Assembly (NCBI GenBank): GCA_938010435.1
Contig: CALLUS010000004.1
Location: 161,230-225,229 of the forward strand
Direction of reading: 5' to 3'
DNA: 64,000 bases
From: an uncultured Rhizobiaceae group bacterium
Lineage (GTDB): Bacteria > Pseudomonadota > Alphaproteobacteria > Rhizobiales > Rhizobiaceae
Part shown: piece by piece, positions 54,989 through 64,000 of the stretch
Layout of the letters: each line of letters opens with the position of its first letter
Position numbering within the stretch: the stretch's first letter is position 1
Notes under the pieces: model-generated
The model's database searches: none
What the model saw: the letters and a program-made list of their open reading frames with translations, nothing else
Told to the model about the DNA's origin: nothing
Program-made: the position numbers and the translations under genes

Positions 54989-55840
54989 TTAAGAATGCTT
55001 TCGATGCAGCGCAAGAATAGCTGCCGATGTTTCTTCAATTGAGCGTTTCGAAACATCAATCATAGGCCAACCGTTCTCTTTACACAGTCTGCGAGTCCAA
55101 GCCAGTTCTTCCAGTATCGCAGCCCGATCAACATAACTGTCACCGGTCATATCCCGTTCAAATGCCAACAAACGGTTTTCACGAACTTGAAGAATACGTT
55201 CAGCAGAGGCAACAAGAGCAACGATCAATGGCTTTTTGGCTTTATAAACTTCAGCTTGTAATTCTGCGCCCGGGACAAGCGGGATGTTGATCACTTTTGT
55301 TCCTCTTTGGGCCAGATAAATAGAAGTCGGTGTTTTAGATGTTCGGCTAATTCCAATGAGAATTATATCCACCTCTTCCAAGTCATCAGGAAGGTTTCCA
55401 TCGTCGTGCGCCATGGCGAACTTTACCGCATCCAGCCGGTCGAAATATTCATCATCAAGCGCGTGTTGTGCACCTCTACGCCCAGATTTCGCTTCGCCCA
55501 AATGTGCATCAAATACTTTTGTAACTGGTGTAAGCACGTTGAGGGATGGGACACCAAGTTTGGCACAACGTTCGCGCAATAAAACTTCGAGTTCTTCATC
55601 AACCATCGTGTACAGAACAATACCCGGAGATATATCTACGGCGTCAAGTGCCGTTTCCAACTGTTTACGTTTTCTCACCATCGGCGTGACATGCTCTACA
55701 GCTTGCCATTTTGGATATTGAGCTGCTGCAGCTCGCCCGGCATTTATAAGAGTTTCACCTGTGGAATCAGAAATCATGTGCAAATGAAAATACGTTTTGC
55801 GGCTTACTTTTTGTCGTGCTTTATCAATCCAATTTCGCAA
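54989..55840 (-). CDS. Kinase-PPPase family pyruvate, phosphate dikinase regulatory protein
   Basis: A 283-residue protein (PPSR/DUF299). HMISDSTGETLINAGRAAAAQ and GISRTSKTPTSIYLAQRG are the family's conserved boxes, the latter with the phosphate-binding loop. Such proteins phosphorylate and dephosphorylate a threonine of PEP-utilising dikinases. The start is a TTG at 55840 because no in-frame ATG occurs before residue 22, inside a conserved segment. It is first in the maf-aroE-coaE-dnaQ run and faces the putative oriC. Confidence 0.88.
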   Translation of the reverse strand: MRNWIDKARQKVSRKTYFHLHMISDSTGETLINAGRAAAAQYPKWQAVEHVTPMVRKRKQLETALDAVDISPGIVLYTMVDEELEVLLRERCAKLGVPSLNVLTPVTKVFDAHLGEAKSGRRGAQHALDDEYFDRLDAVKFAMAHDDGNLPDDLEEVDIILIGISRTSKTPTSIYLAQRGTKVINIPLVPGAELQAEVYKAKKPLIVALVASAERILQVRENRLLAFERDMTGDSYVDRAAILEELAWTRRLCKENGWPMIDVSKRSIEETSAAILALHRKHS

Positions 55841-56275
55841 ACTTAAAACCCCTGAAAACCCTATCTCGTTAGATGATGAACCCTGTGTACAATTGTGGAC
55901 AAATAAGGCTTCTTTCTCAAATACGTTTTTCTGTACCCGTAGGCACGAATCTCGTCCACATATAGGACAGGCCTGTTTGAATTAACCACTTGTTAATAGT
56001 AATGGGGGTTTTTGATTTCATAAAAATTATTCCACATTTCATAAAATCAAACCTCCAATCAATTTACGGAGTTTACCGTTTGTTTTTATAAGGTAAAATT
56101 AATTTCATCCCCATTTCTCTTCACAAGTGTAATGTTTTACGTTTGAATAGGAGACAAGAGCTTTTTGCTGGCTATCTGTTGATAGATCATAATCCCCGTA
56201 ATCCACTGACTCTAATAATAATCAAATACAATCGACAAAATTAGCTGTTGAAAACAAACCTGTGAAAGACGCCAA
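55841..56275. other. oriC: Probable chromosomal replication origin (oriC)
   Basis: A 435-base AT-rich gap upstream of hemE. In Caulobacter and several other Alphaproteobacteria the origin lies beside hemE, and all genes on each side here point away from the gap. DnaA-box-like 9-mers are TGTGGACAA (55894-55902, one mismatch to TGTGGATAA), TCGTCCACA (55952-55960), TATTCCACA (56028-56036) and TGTTGATAG (56177-56185), the last three with two mismatches. A CtrA-type TTAA-N7-TTAA box is present, and GANTC sites occur at 55947 and 56208. No gene is visible inside. The strongest support is location and orientation; the boxes alone are weak. Confidence 0.65.
55982..55996. promoter_or_regulatory. CtrA-type box in the putative origin
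   Basis: TTAACCACTTGTTAA matches the CtrA consensus TTAA-N7-TTAA exactly, and the spacer begins CCA as in the TTAACCAT half-site. CtrA represses initiation at the Caulobacter origin. One such site can occur by chance, but the position inside the hemE-PPSR gap is meaningful. Confidence 0.55.
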
Positions 56276-57316
56276 ATGAGCTCTTCAAAATCCAATCGTC
56301 TCCTAATGAATGTTATCAATGGGGATCATACAGGACCTTTACCCGTTTGGATGATGAGACAAGCAGGACGTTATTTACCGGAATATAAAGAAACACGGAA
56401 AATAGCAGGAAGCTTTTTGGATCTTTGTTATAATCCAGAACTCGCCGTTAAGGTTACGCTCCAACCAATAGATCGCTTTGGCTTTGATGCAGCCATATTG
56501 TTTTCAGATATCCTAGTGATACCAGATGCACTTGGAATTGATGTTCGTTTTGAAGAAGGCAGAGGACCTCTTCTCGAGACTGTCGATCAAAACTCCATTC
56601 CAGATATAAATGATGGTAATCTTTTAAATCATTTAACTCCTGTTTTAGAAACAGTGGAGCGATTGCGTGAAGAGCTTCCTGATAAAACAACTCTCTTGGG
56701 GTTTTGTGGAGCACCTTGGACGGTAGCGACTTATATGATTGCCGGACATGGAACACCAGACCAAGGACCAGCACGTCAATTTTCTTTGAATCATCCCGAT
56801 AGTTTCCAAATCTTGATTGATAAACTCGTGATTGCTTCATCAGCCTATTTGATTGCCCAATTGAAATCGGGTGCGGATGCTGTCCAGATTTTTGATTCTT
56901 GGGCATCTGTTTTGGATGAAAATCAATTTGAGAGGTGGTGTGTTAAACCTGTCCAACAAATTGTCAGTAATGTCCGTACTGAAATTCCAAACGCTAAAAT
57001 TATCGGTTTTCCAAAAGGTATAGGAGCCTTTTACAAAGGGTATGCTGAGAAAACAGGAGTTAATATGCTTGGGTTGGATTGGACTATTCCAATGAAATTT
57101 GCTCAAGAATTGCAGTCGGAAATTCCAATTCAAGGTAATTTGGACCCGAATAGGCTTATCGCCGGAGGCAATGCCCTTGATGATGGTATTGATGCTATTT
57201 TAGAAAACTTGACTGATGGGCCATTGGTTTTCAATTTGGGGCATGGGATTACTCCTTTAACGCCTATTGCCCATGTGGAGCAAATGATTCAACGCGTTCG
57301 GGCCTTTAGGAGATAA
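56276..57316 (+). CDS. hemE: Uroporphyrinogen decarboxylase
   Basis: A 346-residue enzyme of haem synthesis that removes four carboxyl groups from uroporphyrinogen III. The signature PVWMMRQAGRYLPEY (about residues 23-37) and FCGAPWTVATYM are present, as is FNLGHGITPLTP. It is the first gene right of the putative origin. A weak GAAAGA site precedes the ATG. hemJ follows 3 bases after the stop. Confidence 0.97.
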   Translation: MSSSKSNRLLMNVINGDHTGPLPVWMMRQAGRYLPEYKETRKIAGSFLDLCYNPELAVKVTLQPIDRFGFDAAILFSDILVIPDALGIDVRFEEGRGPLLETVDQNSIPDINDGNLLNHLTPVLETVERLREELPDKTTLLGFCGAPWTVATYMIAGHGTPDQGPARQFSLNHPDSFQILIDKLVIASSAYLIAQLKSGADAVQIFDSWASVLDENQFERWCVKPVQQIVSNVRTEIPNAKIIGFPKGIGAFYKGYAEKTGVNMLGLDWTIPMKFAQELQSEIPIQGNLDPNRLIAGGNALDDGIDAILENLTDGPLVFNLGHGITPLTPIAHVEQMIQRVRAFRR

Positions 57317-57319
57317 GAT

Positions 57320-57742
57320 ATGGTTTTATGGGTAAAAGCGGCGCATGTCATTTCAGTGATTGCTTGGATGGCGGCTCTTTTGTATTTGCCAAGGCTGTTT
57401 GTTTATCATTGTGAAGCTGAGACGGGTTCACCCATGTCTGAGAAACTAAAAGTTATGGAACGTCGTTTGATGAAGGCGATTATGACACCATCCATGATTG
57501 CCACATGGGTGTTTGGTTTATGGGCTGCATCTTTGTTGCACGTGTGGAGTGACGCCTGGTTTCTTATAAAATTTCTTTGTGTAGTTGTTATTACTGGTAT
57601 GCACATAGCGAATGCAAAATGGCTTCGGGGCTTTGCGAATGATGCAAATATGAACAATCAAAAATTCTATCGAATTGTTAATGAAGTGCCTGCGGTGTTG
57701 ATGATTATTATTGTCATAATGGTGATCGTAAAACCGTTTTAA
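57320..57742 (+). CDS. hemJ: Protoporphyrinogen oxidase HemJ
   Basis: A 140-residue membrane protein with four transmembrane segments. His9 in KAAHVISVIAWMAALLYLPR and the following Arg are the conserved residues of the HemJ family, which oxidises protoporphyrinogen IX in bacteria that lack HemG and HemY. Its place 3 bases after hemE supports the haem role. Confidence 0.93.
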   Translation: MVLWVKAAHVISVIAWMAALLYLPRLFVYHCEAETGSPMSEKLKVMERRLMKAIMTPSMIATWVFGLWAASLLHVWSDAWFLIKFLCVVVITGMHIANAKWLRGFANDANMNNQKFYRIVNEVPAVLMIIIVIMVIVKPF

Positions 57743-57961
57743 TGATCCATGACGGCAAATGTTTCATTTGCCTTGCGTTATGGGCATTCGGGATATAGAT
57801 ATCTTCTTATCAGATGTGCTGTCGCCCTTTAGGGTCCTGCCTTTTTAGCATGAACTTGTCTCTTAAATTTGAACAAGCTTCCCGACCCGTTGGTCGGACT
57901 GGTATTTCATATTCGGCTATTTTTAGCCCATTGACGATTGTAATAGAACGGAACGACTTTC
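57743..57961 (+). promoter_or_regulatory. Leader region of rho with hairpins
   Basis: A 219-base gap with no convincing gene. A GGCAAATG/CATTTGCC stem (57754-57772, 8 pairs, 3-base loop) lies just after hemJ and may limit read-through. A CCGAC/GTCGG hairpin (57882-57897) lies closer to rho. In other bacteria the long rho leader is a site of Rho autoregulation, and the unstructured C-containing stretches here would suit that; it is inference. Confidence 0.4.
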
Positions 57962-59227
57962 ATGGAACAGATGAAGCTTCAAGACCTTAAAGCTAAATCA
58001 CCAACAGATCTTATCAGCTTTGCTGAAGAACTTGATGTGGAAAACGCAAGCACGCTGCGTAAGCAGGAATTGATGTTTGCCATTTTGAAACAGCTTGCTG
58101 ATGATGATGTAGAAATAATCGGTCAGGGCGTTGTTGAAGTTCTTCAAGATGGTTTTGCGTTTTTAAGATCTTCCAGTGCTAACTATCTACCGGGACCGGA
58201 CGATATTTATATTTCTCCATCCCAGTTACGCCGCTTTTCATTGAGAACAGGGGATACAGTCGAGGGTCCGATCCGTAGCCCGAAAGATGGTGAAAGATAT
58301 TTTGCTCTCTTGCAGGTCAATACGATCAACTTTGAAGATCCGGAAAAAATTAAACACAAGATTCATTTCGATAATCTGACACCGCTCTATCCTGAAGAGC
58401 GATTTCACATGGAGATCGAAAATTCAGAAAGCAAAGACCTATCTGCGCGTGTTATTGATTTGGTCGCACCGATGGGCAAAGGTCAACGCGGCTTGATTGT
58501 TGCGCCGCCTAGAACCGGTAAAACGGTATTGTTGCAGAATATTGCGCATTCAATCACTGCAAATCACCCTGAAGCTTATTTGATTGTGTTGTTGATTGAC
58601 GAACGTCCTGAAGAAGTGACAGATATGTCGCGTTCAGTGAAAGGTGAGGTTGTCGCTTCAACATTTGATGAACCGGCAACCAGACACGTTCAAGTGACTG
58701 AAATGGTGATTGAGAAGGCCAAACGTCTGGTCGAACATGGGCGCGATGTGGTCATTTTATTGGATTCAATCACGCGCCTTGGACGTGCTTACAATACGAC
58801 TGTTCCTTCATCAGGTAAGGTTTTAACGGGCGGTGTGGATGCAAATGCGTTGCAACGTCCTAAGCGTTTTTTCGGTGCTGCACGTAATATTGAAGAAGGT
58901 GGTTCGCTGACAATTATTGCTACGGCTTTGATTGATACGGGTAGTCGTATGGATGAAGTGATTTTTGAAGAATTCAAAGGCACGGGTAACTCGGAGATTG
59001 TTCTTGATCGCAAGGTTGCGGACAAACGCACTTATCCGGCAATGGATATTCTCAAATCAGGCACTCGAAAAGAAGATTTGTTGATAGAGAAAGCAGATCT
59101 GCAAAAGATCTTTGTGCTTCGTAGAATTCTGTCTTCTATGGGCAATACAGACGCCATAGAGTTCTTGATCGATAAATTGAAGCAAACCAAAAATAATGCC
59201 GAGTTCTTCGACTCAATGAACACATAA
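57962..59227 (+). CDS. rho: Transcription termination factor Rho
   Basis: A 421-residue hexameric RNA helicase. The N-terminal helix bundle and cold-shock-like RNA-binding fold (about 1-125; [23 protein letters not shown]) precede the ATPase with P-loop [15 protein letters not shown], Walker [18 protein letters not shown] and the [20 protein letters not shown] region. An ATG three codons downstream (EQM) is an equally possible start. Confidence 0.97.
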   Translation: MEQMKLQDLKAKSPTDLISFAEELDVENASTLRKQELMFAILKQLADDDVEIIGQGVVEVLQDGFAFLRSSSANYLPGPDDIYISPSQLRRFSLRTGDTVEGPIRSPKDGERYFALLQVNTINFEDPEKIKHKIHFDNLTPLYPEERFHMEIENSESKDLSARVIDLVAPMGKGQRGLIVAPPRTGKTVLLQNIAHSITANHPEAYLIVLLIDERPEEVTDMSRSVKGEVVASTFDEPATRHVQVTEMVIEKAKRLVEHGRDVVILLDSITRLGRAYNTTVPSSGKVLTGGVDANALQRPKRFFGAARNIEEGGSLTIIATALIDTGSRMDEVIFEEFKGTGNSEIVLDRKVADKRTYPAMDILKSGTRKEDLLIEKADLQKIFVLRRILSSMGNTDAIEFLIDKLKQTKNNAEFFDSMNT

Positions 59228-59278
59228 GTCTTTCGACTCGATTCGGAAACGTATCGATTTATTCGTTGGAGTTAATTG

Positions 59279-60583
59279 ATGCAAAAAAGCACTGTGTTTG
59301 CATTGTCCAGCGGAGCTTTACCCAGTGGTACAGCCGTCATTCGGATCAGTGGTCCTGATGCATTTGATGTGTTTCCTGTTATGGTGCGCAAGGCTCCAAA
59401 GCCACGCTATGCTCAATTGTGTAATGTTTATCATTCTCAAACGTCGGAGTTAATAGACAGGGCGCTTGCTATTGTTTTTCAACACGGGCGTAGTTTTACC
59501 GGTGAAAATACGGTTGAACTCCATTGCCACGGTGGAATGGCCACTGTTGAGGCGGTATTGTCGTCGCTTTCTAAGATAGACAATTTCAGACCCGCAGAGG
59601 CCGGAGAATTTTCCAGACGCGCCTTTGAGTTTGGAAAACTGGATCTCACAGAACTTGAGGGATTAAGTGATCTCATTTCCGCACAAACTGAAGGTCAACG
59701 ACGATTGGCGCTTGCTCAATCTTCGGGTGTTTTGCGTGAATTGTATGATGGTTGGAGATCAGAGCTTATAAAGTTGCGTGCCTATATTGAAGCCGAGTTT
59801 GATTTTGCTGATGAAGATGACATTCCCGGCAGCGTGAGTGATCAGGTTTGGGAACGCGTTGCCGTTTTAAAAGAGTCCATTGAAGATCATCTGGATGATA
59901 ATCGTCGCGGAGAAATTGTGCGCGAGGGTTATAGAGTTGCATTGGTAGGGCCTCCAAATGTAGGAAAATCCAGTCTCTTGAATGCGCTTACTCAACGAGA
60001 TGTCGCCATTGTAACCGACCAACCAGGCACCACGCGAGATGTGATTGAAGTTCAATTAAACATTGCCGATCAATTGGTCATTTTAAGCGATACTGCTGGT
60101 CTCAGGGAAACTGATAATGTGGTTGAACAAGAAGGCATTCGACGTTCTTATCTAAAAGCAGATGAGGCTGATTTGGTTTTGTGGCTGCAAGCCAGCAATC
60201 AAGCCTTAGTACCTTGCCCCTATGAGTCTGCTGTTCGTGTTTGGACCAAGTCTGATATCGCTCATGCGAACCCTGAGCACGATTGGATTAAATCTAACAC
60301 CAAGGACACAGATGGTCTGGATGACCTTTTGAGTTTCCTTAAAAGCCGTGTAAGTGAACACGTGGTAGGCCAAAGTGATGTTTTAATGTCTCGAACGCGT
60401 CACAGATCAGCATTACGCGATGTGGGTATTCAACTGAACCAGAGCTTGGTTCCAACCACAGATCATGTCGTGCGTTCTGAATGTCTGCGTTTGGCAGCAG
60501 AAGCGCTTGGCCGGATAACCGGACGAATCGATGTAGAAGACCTTTTAGATGTTATATTTTCTGAATTTTGTATCGGAAAATGA
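59279..60583 (+). CDS. mnmE: MnmE (TrmE), tRNA uridine-34 modification GTPase
   Basis: 434 residues from MQKSTVFALSSGALPSG; a TTG just upstream is rejected. The N-terminal folate-binding domain has GENTVELHCHGG, the G domain GPPNVGKSSLLNAL and DTAGLRETDNVVEQEGI, and the C-terminus is CIGK, whose Cys is required for activity. With MnmG it makes the cmnm5 group on wobble uridine. Its stop codon forms the first bases of a parS-like site. Confidence 0.96.
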   Translation: MQKSTVFALSSGALPSGTAVIRISGPDAFDVFPVMVRKAPKPRYAQLCNVYHSQTSELIDRALAIVFQHGRSFTGENTVELHCHGGMATVEAVLSSLSKIDNFRPAEAGEFSRRAFEFGKLDLTELEGLSDLISAQTEGQRRLALAQSSGVLRELYDGWRSELIKLRAYIEAEFDFADEDDIPGSVSDQVWERVAVLKESIEDHLDDNRRGEIVREGYRVALVGPPNVGKSSLLNALTQRDVAIVTDQPGTTRDVIEVQLNIADQLVILSDTAGLRETDNVVEQEGIRRSYLKADEADLVLWLQASNQALVPCPYESAVRVWTKSDIAHANPEHDWIKSNTKDTDGLDDLLSFLKSRVSEHVVGQSDVLMSRTRHRSALRDVGIQLNQSLVPTTDHVVRSECLRLAAEALGRITGRIDVEDLLDVIFSEFCIGK

Positions 60584-60596
60584 TTCACGTGAAACA
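60581..60596. promoter_or_regulatory. parS: parS-like centromere site 1
   Basis: TGATTCACGTGAAACA matches the bacterial parS consensus TGTTTCACGTGAAACA at 15 of 16 positions. It overlaps the mnmE stop codon (60581-60583). ParB binds such sites to seed the partition complex; parA is 2.8 kb away. Confidence 0.88.
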
Positions 60597-60617
60597 TTTT
60601 CAGCTTGATATGAGCTG

Positions 60618-60633
60618 CGTTTCACGTGAAACA
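60618..60633. promoter_or_regulatory. parS: parS-like centromere site 2
   Basis: CGTTTCACGTGAAACA matches the parS consensus at 15 of 16 positions. Its centre is 37 bases from that of site 1. Between it and mnmG is a short AGAGC/GCTCT hairpin (60691-60705) in the mnmG leader. Confidence 0.9.
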
Positions 60634-60728
60634 ACTTACTTAAAAATATCGATCTTTGACGATATACACGCTGCAACCTAAATCCCTTGAAGAGCCGGGA
60701 GCTCTTTATAGCATTTTGGAACTTGAAC

Positions 60729-62603
60729 ATGTCAGACACGAAATTCGATGTTATAGTGGTTGGAGGTGGTCATGCCGGCACTGAAGCAGCTTCCGCGTCT
60801 GCCCGAGTTGGTGCAAATACACTTCTCGTTACTCACCGTTTTGATACAATTGGTACACTATCTTGCAATCCTGCAATTGGCGGATTGGGTAAAGGTCATC
60901 TTGTTCGTGAGATAGATGCTTTAGATGGTTTAATGGCGCGTGTTGCAGACAGATCGGGCATCCAGTTTCGTATGCTCAATAGGCGAAAGGGCCCGGCTGT
61001 ACGTGGTCCACGCACACAATCTGATAGAGCGCTCTATCTCTCCGTGATGCAAGAAGAGATTTTAGAACATGAAAACCTTACTGTTTTTGAAGGTGAAGCC
61101 GCTGATCTTTTGATTGAAGACAATCGGATAGTCGGGCTGGAAATGGCAGATGGAAAGGTTTTCCACTCTCCTGCCGTTGTTCTAACTACCGGCACTTTTT
61201 TGAGAGGCCTCATTCATATTGGCGAAACAAAAACTCCTGCCGGTCGTATGGGCGAAAATCCTGCGCGTAAAATGGCGGAAACCTTAGACCGTTTGAATAT
61301 TCCGCTCGGGCGTTTGAAAACAGGAACCCCTGCCCGCTTGGATGGTCGCACGATTGATTGGAAGCGGCTCGAAATGCAATCTGCCGATGAGAAGCCGATC
61401 CCATTTTCAACCCTTACAGATAGGATCACTGTTCCTCAGATTGAGTGTGGAATTACAAGAACGAATTCTAGGACGCATGAGATCATCCGAGAGAATGTAC
61501 ACCGGTCTGCAATGTATTCCGGTCAAATTGATGGTGTGGGCCCCCGTTATTGCCCATCGGTTGAAGATAAGATCGTAAAATTTGGAGAGCGGGACGGTCA
61601 TCAAATCTTTCTGGAACCTGAAGGTTTAGATGATCCTACCGTTTATCCAAATGGCATTTCCACGTCTTTGCCAGAATCCGTTCAACATGACTTCATTGCT
61701 ACGATTGAAGGTTTGGAGAATACAACAATTCTACAACCCGGTTACGCGATTGAATATGACTATGTTGATCCGCGGGCATTAAAACCTTCTTTGGAAACGC
61801 GCGCTGTTAAAGGCTTTTATTTGGCTGGTCAGATTAATGGAACCACAGGCTATGAAGAGGCTGGTGCGCAAGGTTTGGTTGCGGGTTTAAATGCGGCGAG
61901 ACAGTCCGGCGGTTTAGTGCCTCATATATTCAGCAGAACGCAATCCTATATAGGTGTGATGATTGATGATCTTGTAACTCGTGGTGTGTCTGAGCCGTAT
62001 CGTATGTTTACTTCCCGCGCCGAATATCGATTGAGTTTGCGCAGTGATAACGCAGATCAACGTCTTACCCATTCAGGTGTTGAGTTAGGTTTGGTTGGCG
62101 ATTTGCGTCGGGATCGCTTTTTGAAGAAAGAACAACAGCTACACGATGCTAAAACATTATGTGAATCACAAGCTGTGACACCTAATGAAGCTCAAAAGCA
62201 CGGCTTAAACATTACAAGTGATGGCGTTCGCCGCAATGCTTTTGAGCTGATGAGTTACTCTGAGATCAACTTTTCAGACGTGTGCCGTATTTGGCCGGAG
62301 CTTAAAAATATTGACCCTGCTATTGCAGAGCAAATTGAGGTTGATGCGGGATACTCCGTTTATTTGGACCGTCAACGCAAAGATATTGAGGCAATCCAAA
62401 GAGATGAAGCTTTAGAAATCCCTGATGATTTCAACTATGACGATATTTCCGGCCTGTCTAATGAGTTGCAACACAAGTTGAAGACGATTCGACCCAGCTC
62501 TTTAGGTCAGGCTGGCCGTATTGATGGTATAACGCCTGCTGGTTTGACCTTATTGTTGGCTCATATTCGTAAAGACAAACAATCTAACAGGGGCGCTGCA
62601 TAA
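60729..62603 (+). CDS. mnmG: MnmG (GidA), tRNA uridine-34 carboxymethylaminomethylation enzyme
   Basis: 624 residues from [20 protein letters not shown]; the open frame's 14 upstream codons are rejected because the FAD-binding motif should lie near the N-terminus. [25 protein letters not shown] and [17 protein letters not shown] are family landmarks. The FAD enzyme partners MnmE. The TAA stop and the rsmG ATG share one base. Confidence 0.96.
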   Translation: MSDTKFDVIVVGGGHAGTEAASASARVGANTLLVTHRFDTIGTLSCNPAIGGLGKGHLVREIDALDGLMARVADRSGIQFRMLNRRKGPAVRGPRTQSDRALYLSVMQEEILEHENLTVFEGEAADLLIEDNRIVGLEMADGKVFHSPAVVLTTGTFLRGLIHIGETKTPAGRMGENPARKMAETLDRLNIPLGRLKTGTPARLDGRTIDWKRLEMQSADEKPIPFSTLTDRITVPQIECGITRTNSRTHEIIRENVHRSAMYSGQIDGVGPRYCPSVEDKIVKFGERDGHQIFLEPEGLDDPTVYPNGISTSLPESVQHDFIATIEGLENTTILQPGYAIEYDYVDPRALKPSLETRAVKGFYLAGQINGTTGYEEAGAQGLVAGLNAARQSGGLVPHIFSRTQSYIGVMIDDLVTRGVSEPYRMFTSRAEYRLSLRSDNADQRLTHSGVELGLVGDLRRDRFLKKEQQLHDAKTLCESQAVTPNEAQKHGLNITSDGVRRNAFELMSYSEINFSDVCRIWPELKNIDPAIAEQIEVDAGYSVYLDRQRKDIEAIQRDEALEIPDDFNYDDISGLSNELQHKLKTIRPSSLGQAGRIDGITPAGLTLLLAHIRKDKQSNRGAA

Positions 62604-63247
62604 TGGCGCCTGTTCCAGACTCATCACTAAAAGCTGTCAACAATGTTTCACGTGAAACGTTGGAACGACTCACAGTTTTTGCAAACTTATTGGTTCAATG
62701 GCAAAGCCATATAAACCTCATTGCACCGTCTACAATTCCAGATTTATGGGAACGCCATATTGAGGATAGTTTGCAATATGTTGTAAAATTTCCAAAGGCC
62801 CGACATTGGATTGATCTTGGATCGGGTGCAGGCTTGCCAGGTATGGTTGCTGCAATTGTTCTTGCTGATCAGGGTGGTGGCCGCGTTGAAATGGTTGAGA
62901 GTGTGGGTAAGAAATGTGCGTTTCTGCGGGCAGTGGCGCGCGAAACAGGCTTAAAACAAGCTGGAGTAGAGGTGGTTGTTCATAATGATCGCATTGAGAA
63001 TGTACTTTATCAATTGGATAAGCCAAACGTCGTCTCGGCTCGTGCGTTAGCGTCGCTCGATCAGTTGATTCATCTTTCAGCTGATTTCATCAAGGGTGAT
63101 ACTATCGGATTGTTTCCCAAGGGGCGTGATCATAAAGCCGAAATTGGTGTAGCCCTTCAAAATTGGTCATTCGATTTTGAGATCACAAACAGTGCGCTTG
63201 AAGCAGATTCCGTACTTCTTAAAATATCTAATGTTGAAGAACGTTAG
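62603..63247 (+). CDS. rsmG: RsmG (GidB), 16S rRNA G527 methyltransferase
   Basis: A 214-residue SAM-dependent methyltransferase that makes m7G527 in 16S rRNA. The SAM motif is WIDLGSGAGLPGMVAA, with HIEDSLQ before it and RVEMVES after. Codons 15-19 (VSRET) are written in DNA that forms a parS-like site, so the coding and centromere functions overlap. It starts 1 base into the mnmG stop and is followed by parA. Confidence 0.95.
   Translation: MAPVPDSSLKAVNNVSRETLERLTVFANLLVQWQSHINLIAPSTIPDLWERHIEDSLQYVVKFPKARHWIDLGSGAGLPGMVAAIVLADQGGGRVEMVESVGKKCAFLRAVARETGLKQAGVEVVVHNDRIENVLYQLDKPNVVSARALASLDQLIHLSADFIKGDTIGLFPKGRDHKAEIGVALQNWSFDFEITNSALEADSVLLKISNVEER
62644..62659. promoter_or_regulatory. 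parS: parS-like centromere site 3, inside rsmG
   Basis: TGTTTCACGTGAAACG matches the parS consensus at 15 of 16 positions. It lies within the rsmG coding sequence near its start. Three such sites within 2.1 kb indicate the chromosomal partition locus. Confidence 0.9.
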
Positions 63248-63346
63248 AGCCGTATTAAATTTTATATTTTGAAATTATTGCGTTCATTTATCTCCAGACT
63301 TTGATAGTTACATATCAATTCAAATCAAAACGGCACTTCACCTCGT

Positions 63347-64000
63347 ATGAGCATTCACGATGACATCCGACCGCGCGTCATAGCTCTGGCTAACCAGAAA
63401 GGTGGGGTGGGTAAAACAACAACGGCCATAAATCTTGCCACAGCGCTTGCCGCCATTGGTGAAGAGGTTTTGTTGGTGGATTTGGACCCGCAAGGCAATG
63501 CAAGCACAGGTTTGGGTATTGGTTCTGATGAACGGGAATTGTCGACCTATGATTTGATGTTGGCTGAGCAAAGCCTCAAAACTGTTGTTCAAAGCACTGC
63601 AGTTCCCCGGCTTTCTATTGCGCCATCCACCATGGATTTGCTCGGTGTTGAAATGGAGATATCAAACGAAGCTGATCGTATCTATCGTTTGAAGAAAGCG
63701 GTAGCTGGACATTTGGGCCGCACACCGGACTTTACATATATCCTAATTGATTGTCCGCCTTCTCTGAATTTGCTGACGTTAAATGCGTTGGCCGCGTCAG
63801 ATTCGGTCCTGGTACCACTCCAAACCGAGTTCTTTGCTCTTGAAGGATTGAGTCAATTATTGAAAACCATTGAACAAGTGCGCGCAACAATTAACAACCA
63901 GCTGACGATACAAGGTATTGTGATGACAATGTTTGACAAGAGAAACAATCTGGCTTCACAGGTGGTGGAAGACGCGCGATCCACATTGGGCGATTTGGTT
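63347..64000 (+). CDS. parA: ParA chromosome-partitioning ATPase (partial, runs off the window)
   Basis: The first 218 codons are present. Translation starts MSIHDDIRPRVIALANQK with the deviant Walker A KGGVGKTTTAINLA, then LLVDLDPQGNASTGLGIG and YILIDCPPSLNLLTLNALAA (Walker B). ParA moves ParB-parS complexes along the nucleoid. parB is expected just beyond the window. It follows rsmG by 99 bases with no terminator in between. Confidence 0.96.
   Translation, partial: MSIHDDIRPRVIALANQKGGVGKTTTAINLATALAAIGEEVLLVDLDPQGNASTGLGIGSDERELSTYDLMLAEQSLKTVVQSTAVPRLSIAPSTMDLLGVEMEISNEADRIYRLKKAVAGHLGRTPDFTYILIDCPPSLNLLTLNALAASDSVLVPLQTEFFALEGLSQLLKTIEQVRATINNQLTIQGIVMTMFDKRNNLASQVVEDARSTLGDLV

Noticed and set aside
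57742-57798. 18-codon open frame between hemJ and rho as a regulatory leader peptide
   Set aside because: Its ATG merely overlaps the hemJ stop (TAATG), there is no ribosome-binding site of its own, no pausing motif, and a strong hairpin sits within it.
1-64000. CRISPR array, prophage, insertion sequence, tRNA or rRNA genes
   Set aside because: I saw no regularly spaced repeats, integrase, transposase, terminal inverted repeats, or tRNA-like T-loop and acceptor pairs; nearly all sequence is accounted for by core genes.

Overview
This 64 kb window is a chromosomal segment of an alphaproteobacterium of the order Hyphomicrobiales (Rhizobiales). The diagnostic blocks are chvI-chvG-hprK-EIIA-HPr next to pckA, the hisB-DUF2628-hisH-hisA-hisF-hisE-coaA run divergent from hslVU-DUF1402, and fxsA-secB / dnaQ-coaE-aroE-maf-PPSR // hemE-hemJ-rho-mnmE-mnmG-rsmG-parA. 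Base composition looks moderate (mid-40s % GC by eye), lower than in most soil rhizobia, so a marine or low-GC lineage is likely. I see no insertion sequence, prophage, CRISPR array, tRNA or rRNA; nearly everything is core chromosome.

Layout. 1-6.8 kb (minus strand): ahcY, then a DivL-type tyrosine-box kinase, a TsaE-phosphotransferase fusion, a MurU-like uridylyltransferase and the start of addB. 6.9-10.6 kb (minus): a DUF3095 protein, yidC, rnpA and rpmH (44 codons, found by translation). 11-14 kb (plus): a mercuric-reductase-like flavoenzyme and an orphan histidine kinase. 14-21.9 kb (minus): an eight-gene, almost fully overlapping operon of RNase T2 lipoprotein, DUF4129, DUF4350, MoxR ATPase, DUF58, SpoIIM-like, RDD and a multi-pass membrane protein. 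22-25.5 kb (plus): the ligase-associated DNA-damage helicase and PdeM nuclease. 25.4-29.7 kb: polA and a DUF302 protein, with two probable small RNAs on either side. 29.7-36.1 kb: M20 peptidase, acyltransferase, class A PBP and pckA. 36.6-40.4 kb: ChvG/ChvI and the regulatory PTS. 40.4-45 kb: coaA and the his genes. 45-52 kb: hslVU, DUF1402, XRE regulator, Smr, mltA, Tim44-like, fxsA and secB. 52-64 kb: the replication-origin neighbourhood.

The region 55.84-56.28 kb is the probable oriC. Genes point away from it on both sides, it is AT-rich, it holds degenerate DnaA boxes and an exact CtrA-type TTAA-N7-TTAA site, and three parS-like 16-mers plus parA lie within 8 kb. The DivL homologue at the other end of the window belongs to the CckA-CtrA pathway that would act on such a site.

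Observations most worth following: two small RNA candidates with pyrimidine-rich (anti-Shine-Dalgarno-like) hairpin loops flanking polA, one defined by an orphan intrinsic terminator between divergent genes; the MoxR/DUF58 membrane operon led by an RNase T2 lipoprotein; a DUF3095 protein whose two aspartates are placed as in class III nucleotidyl cyclases; and the tyrosine-box DivL kinase with a 16-bp perfect palindrome upstream.
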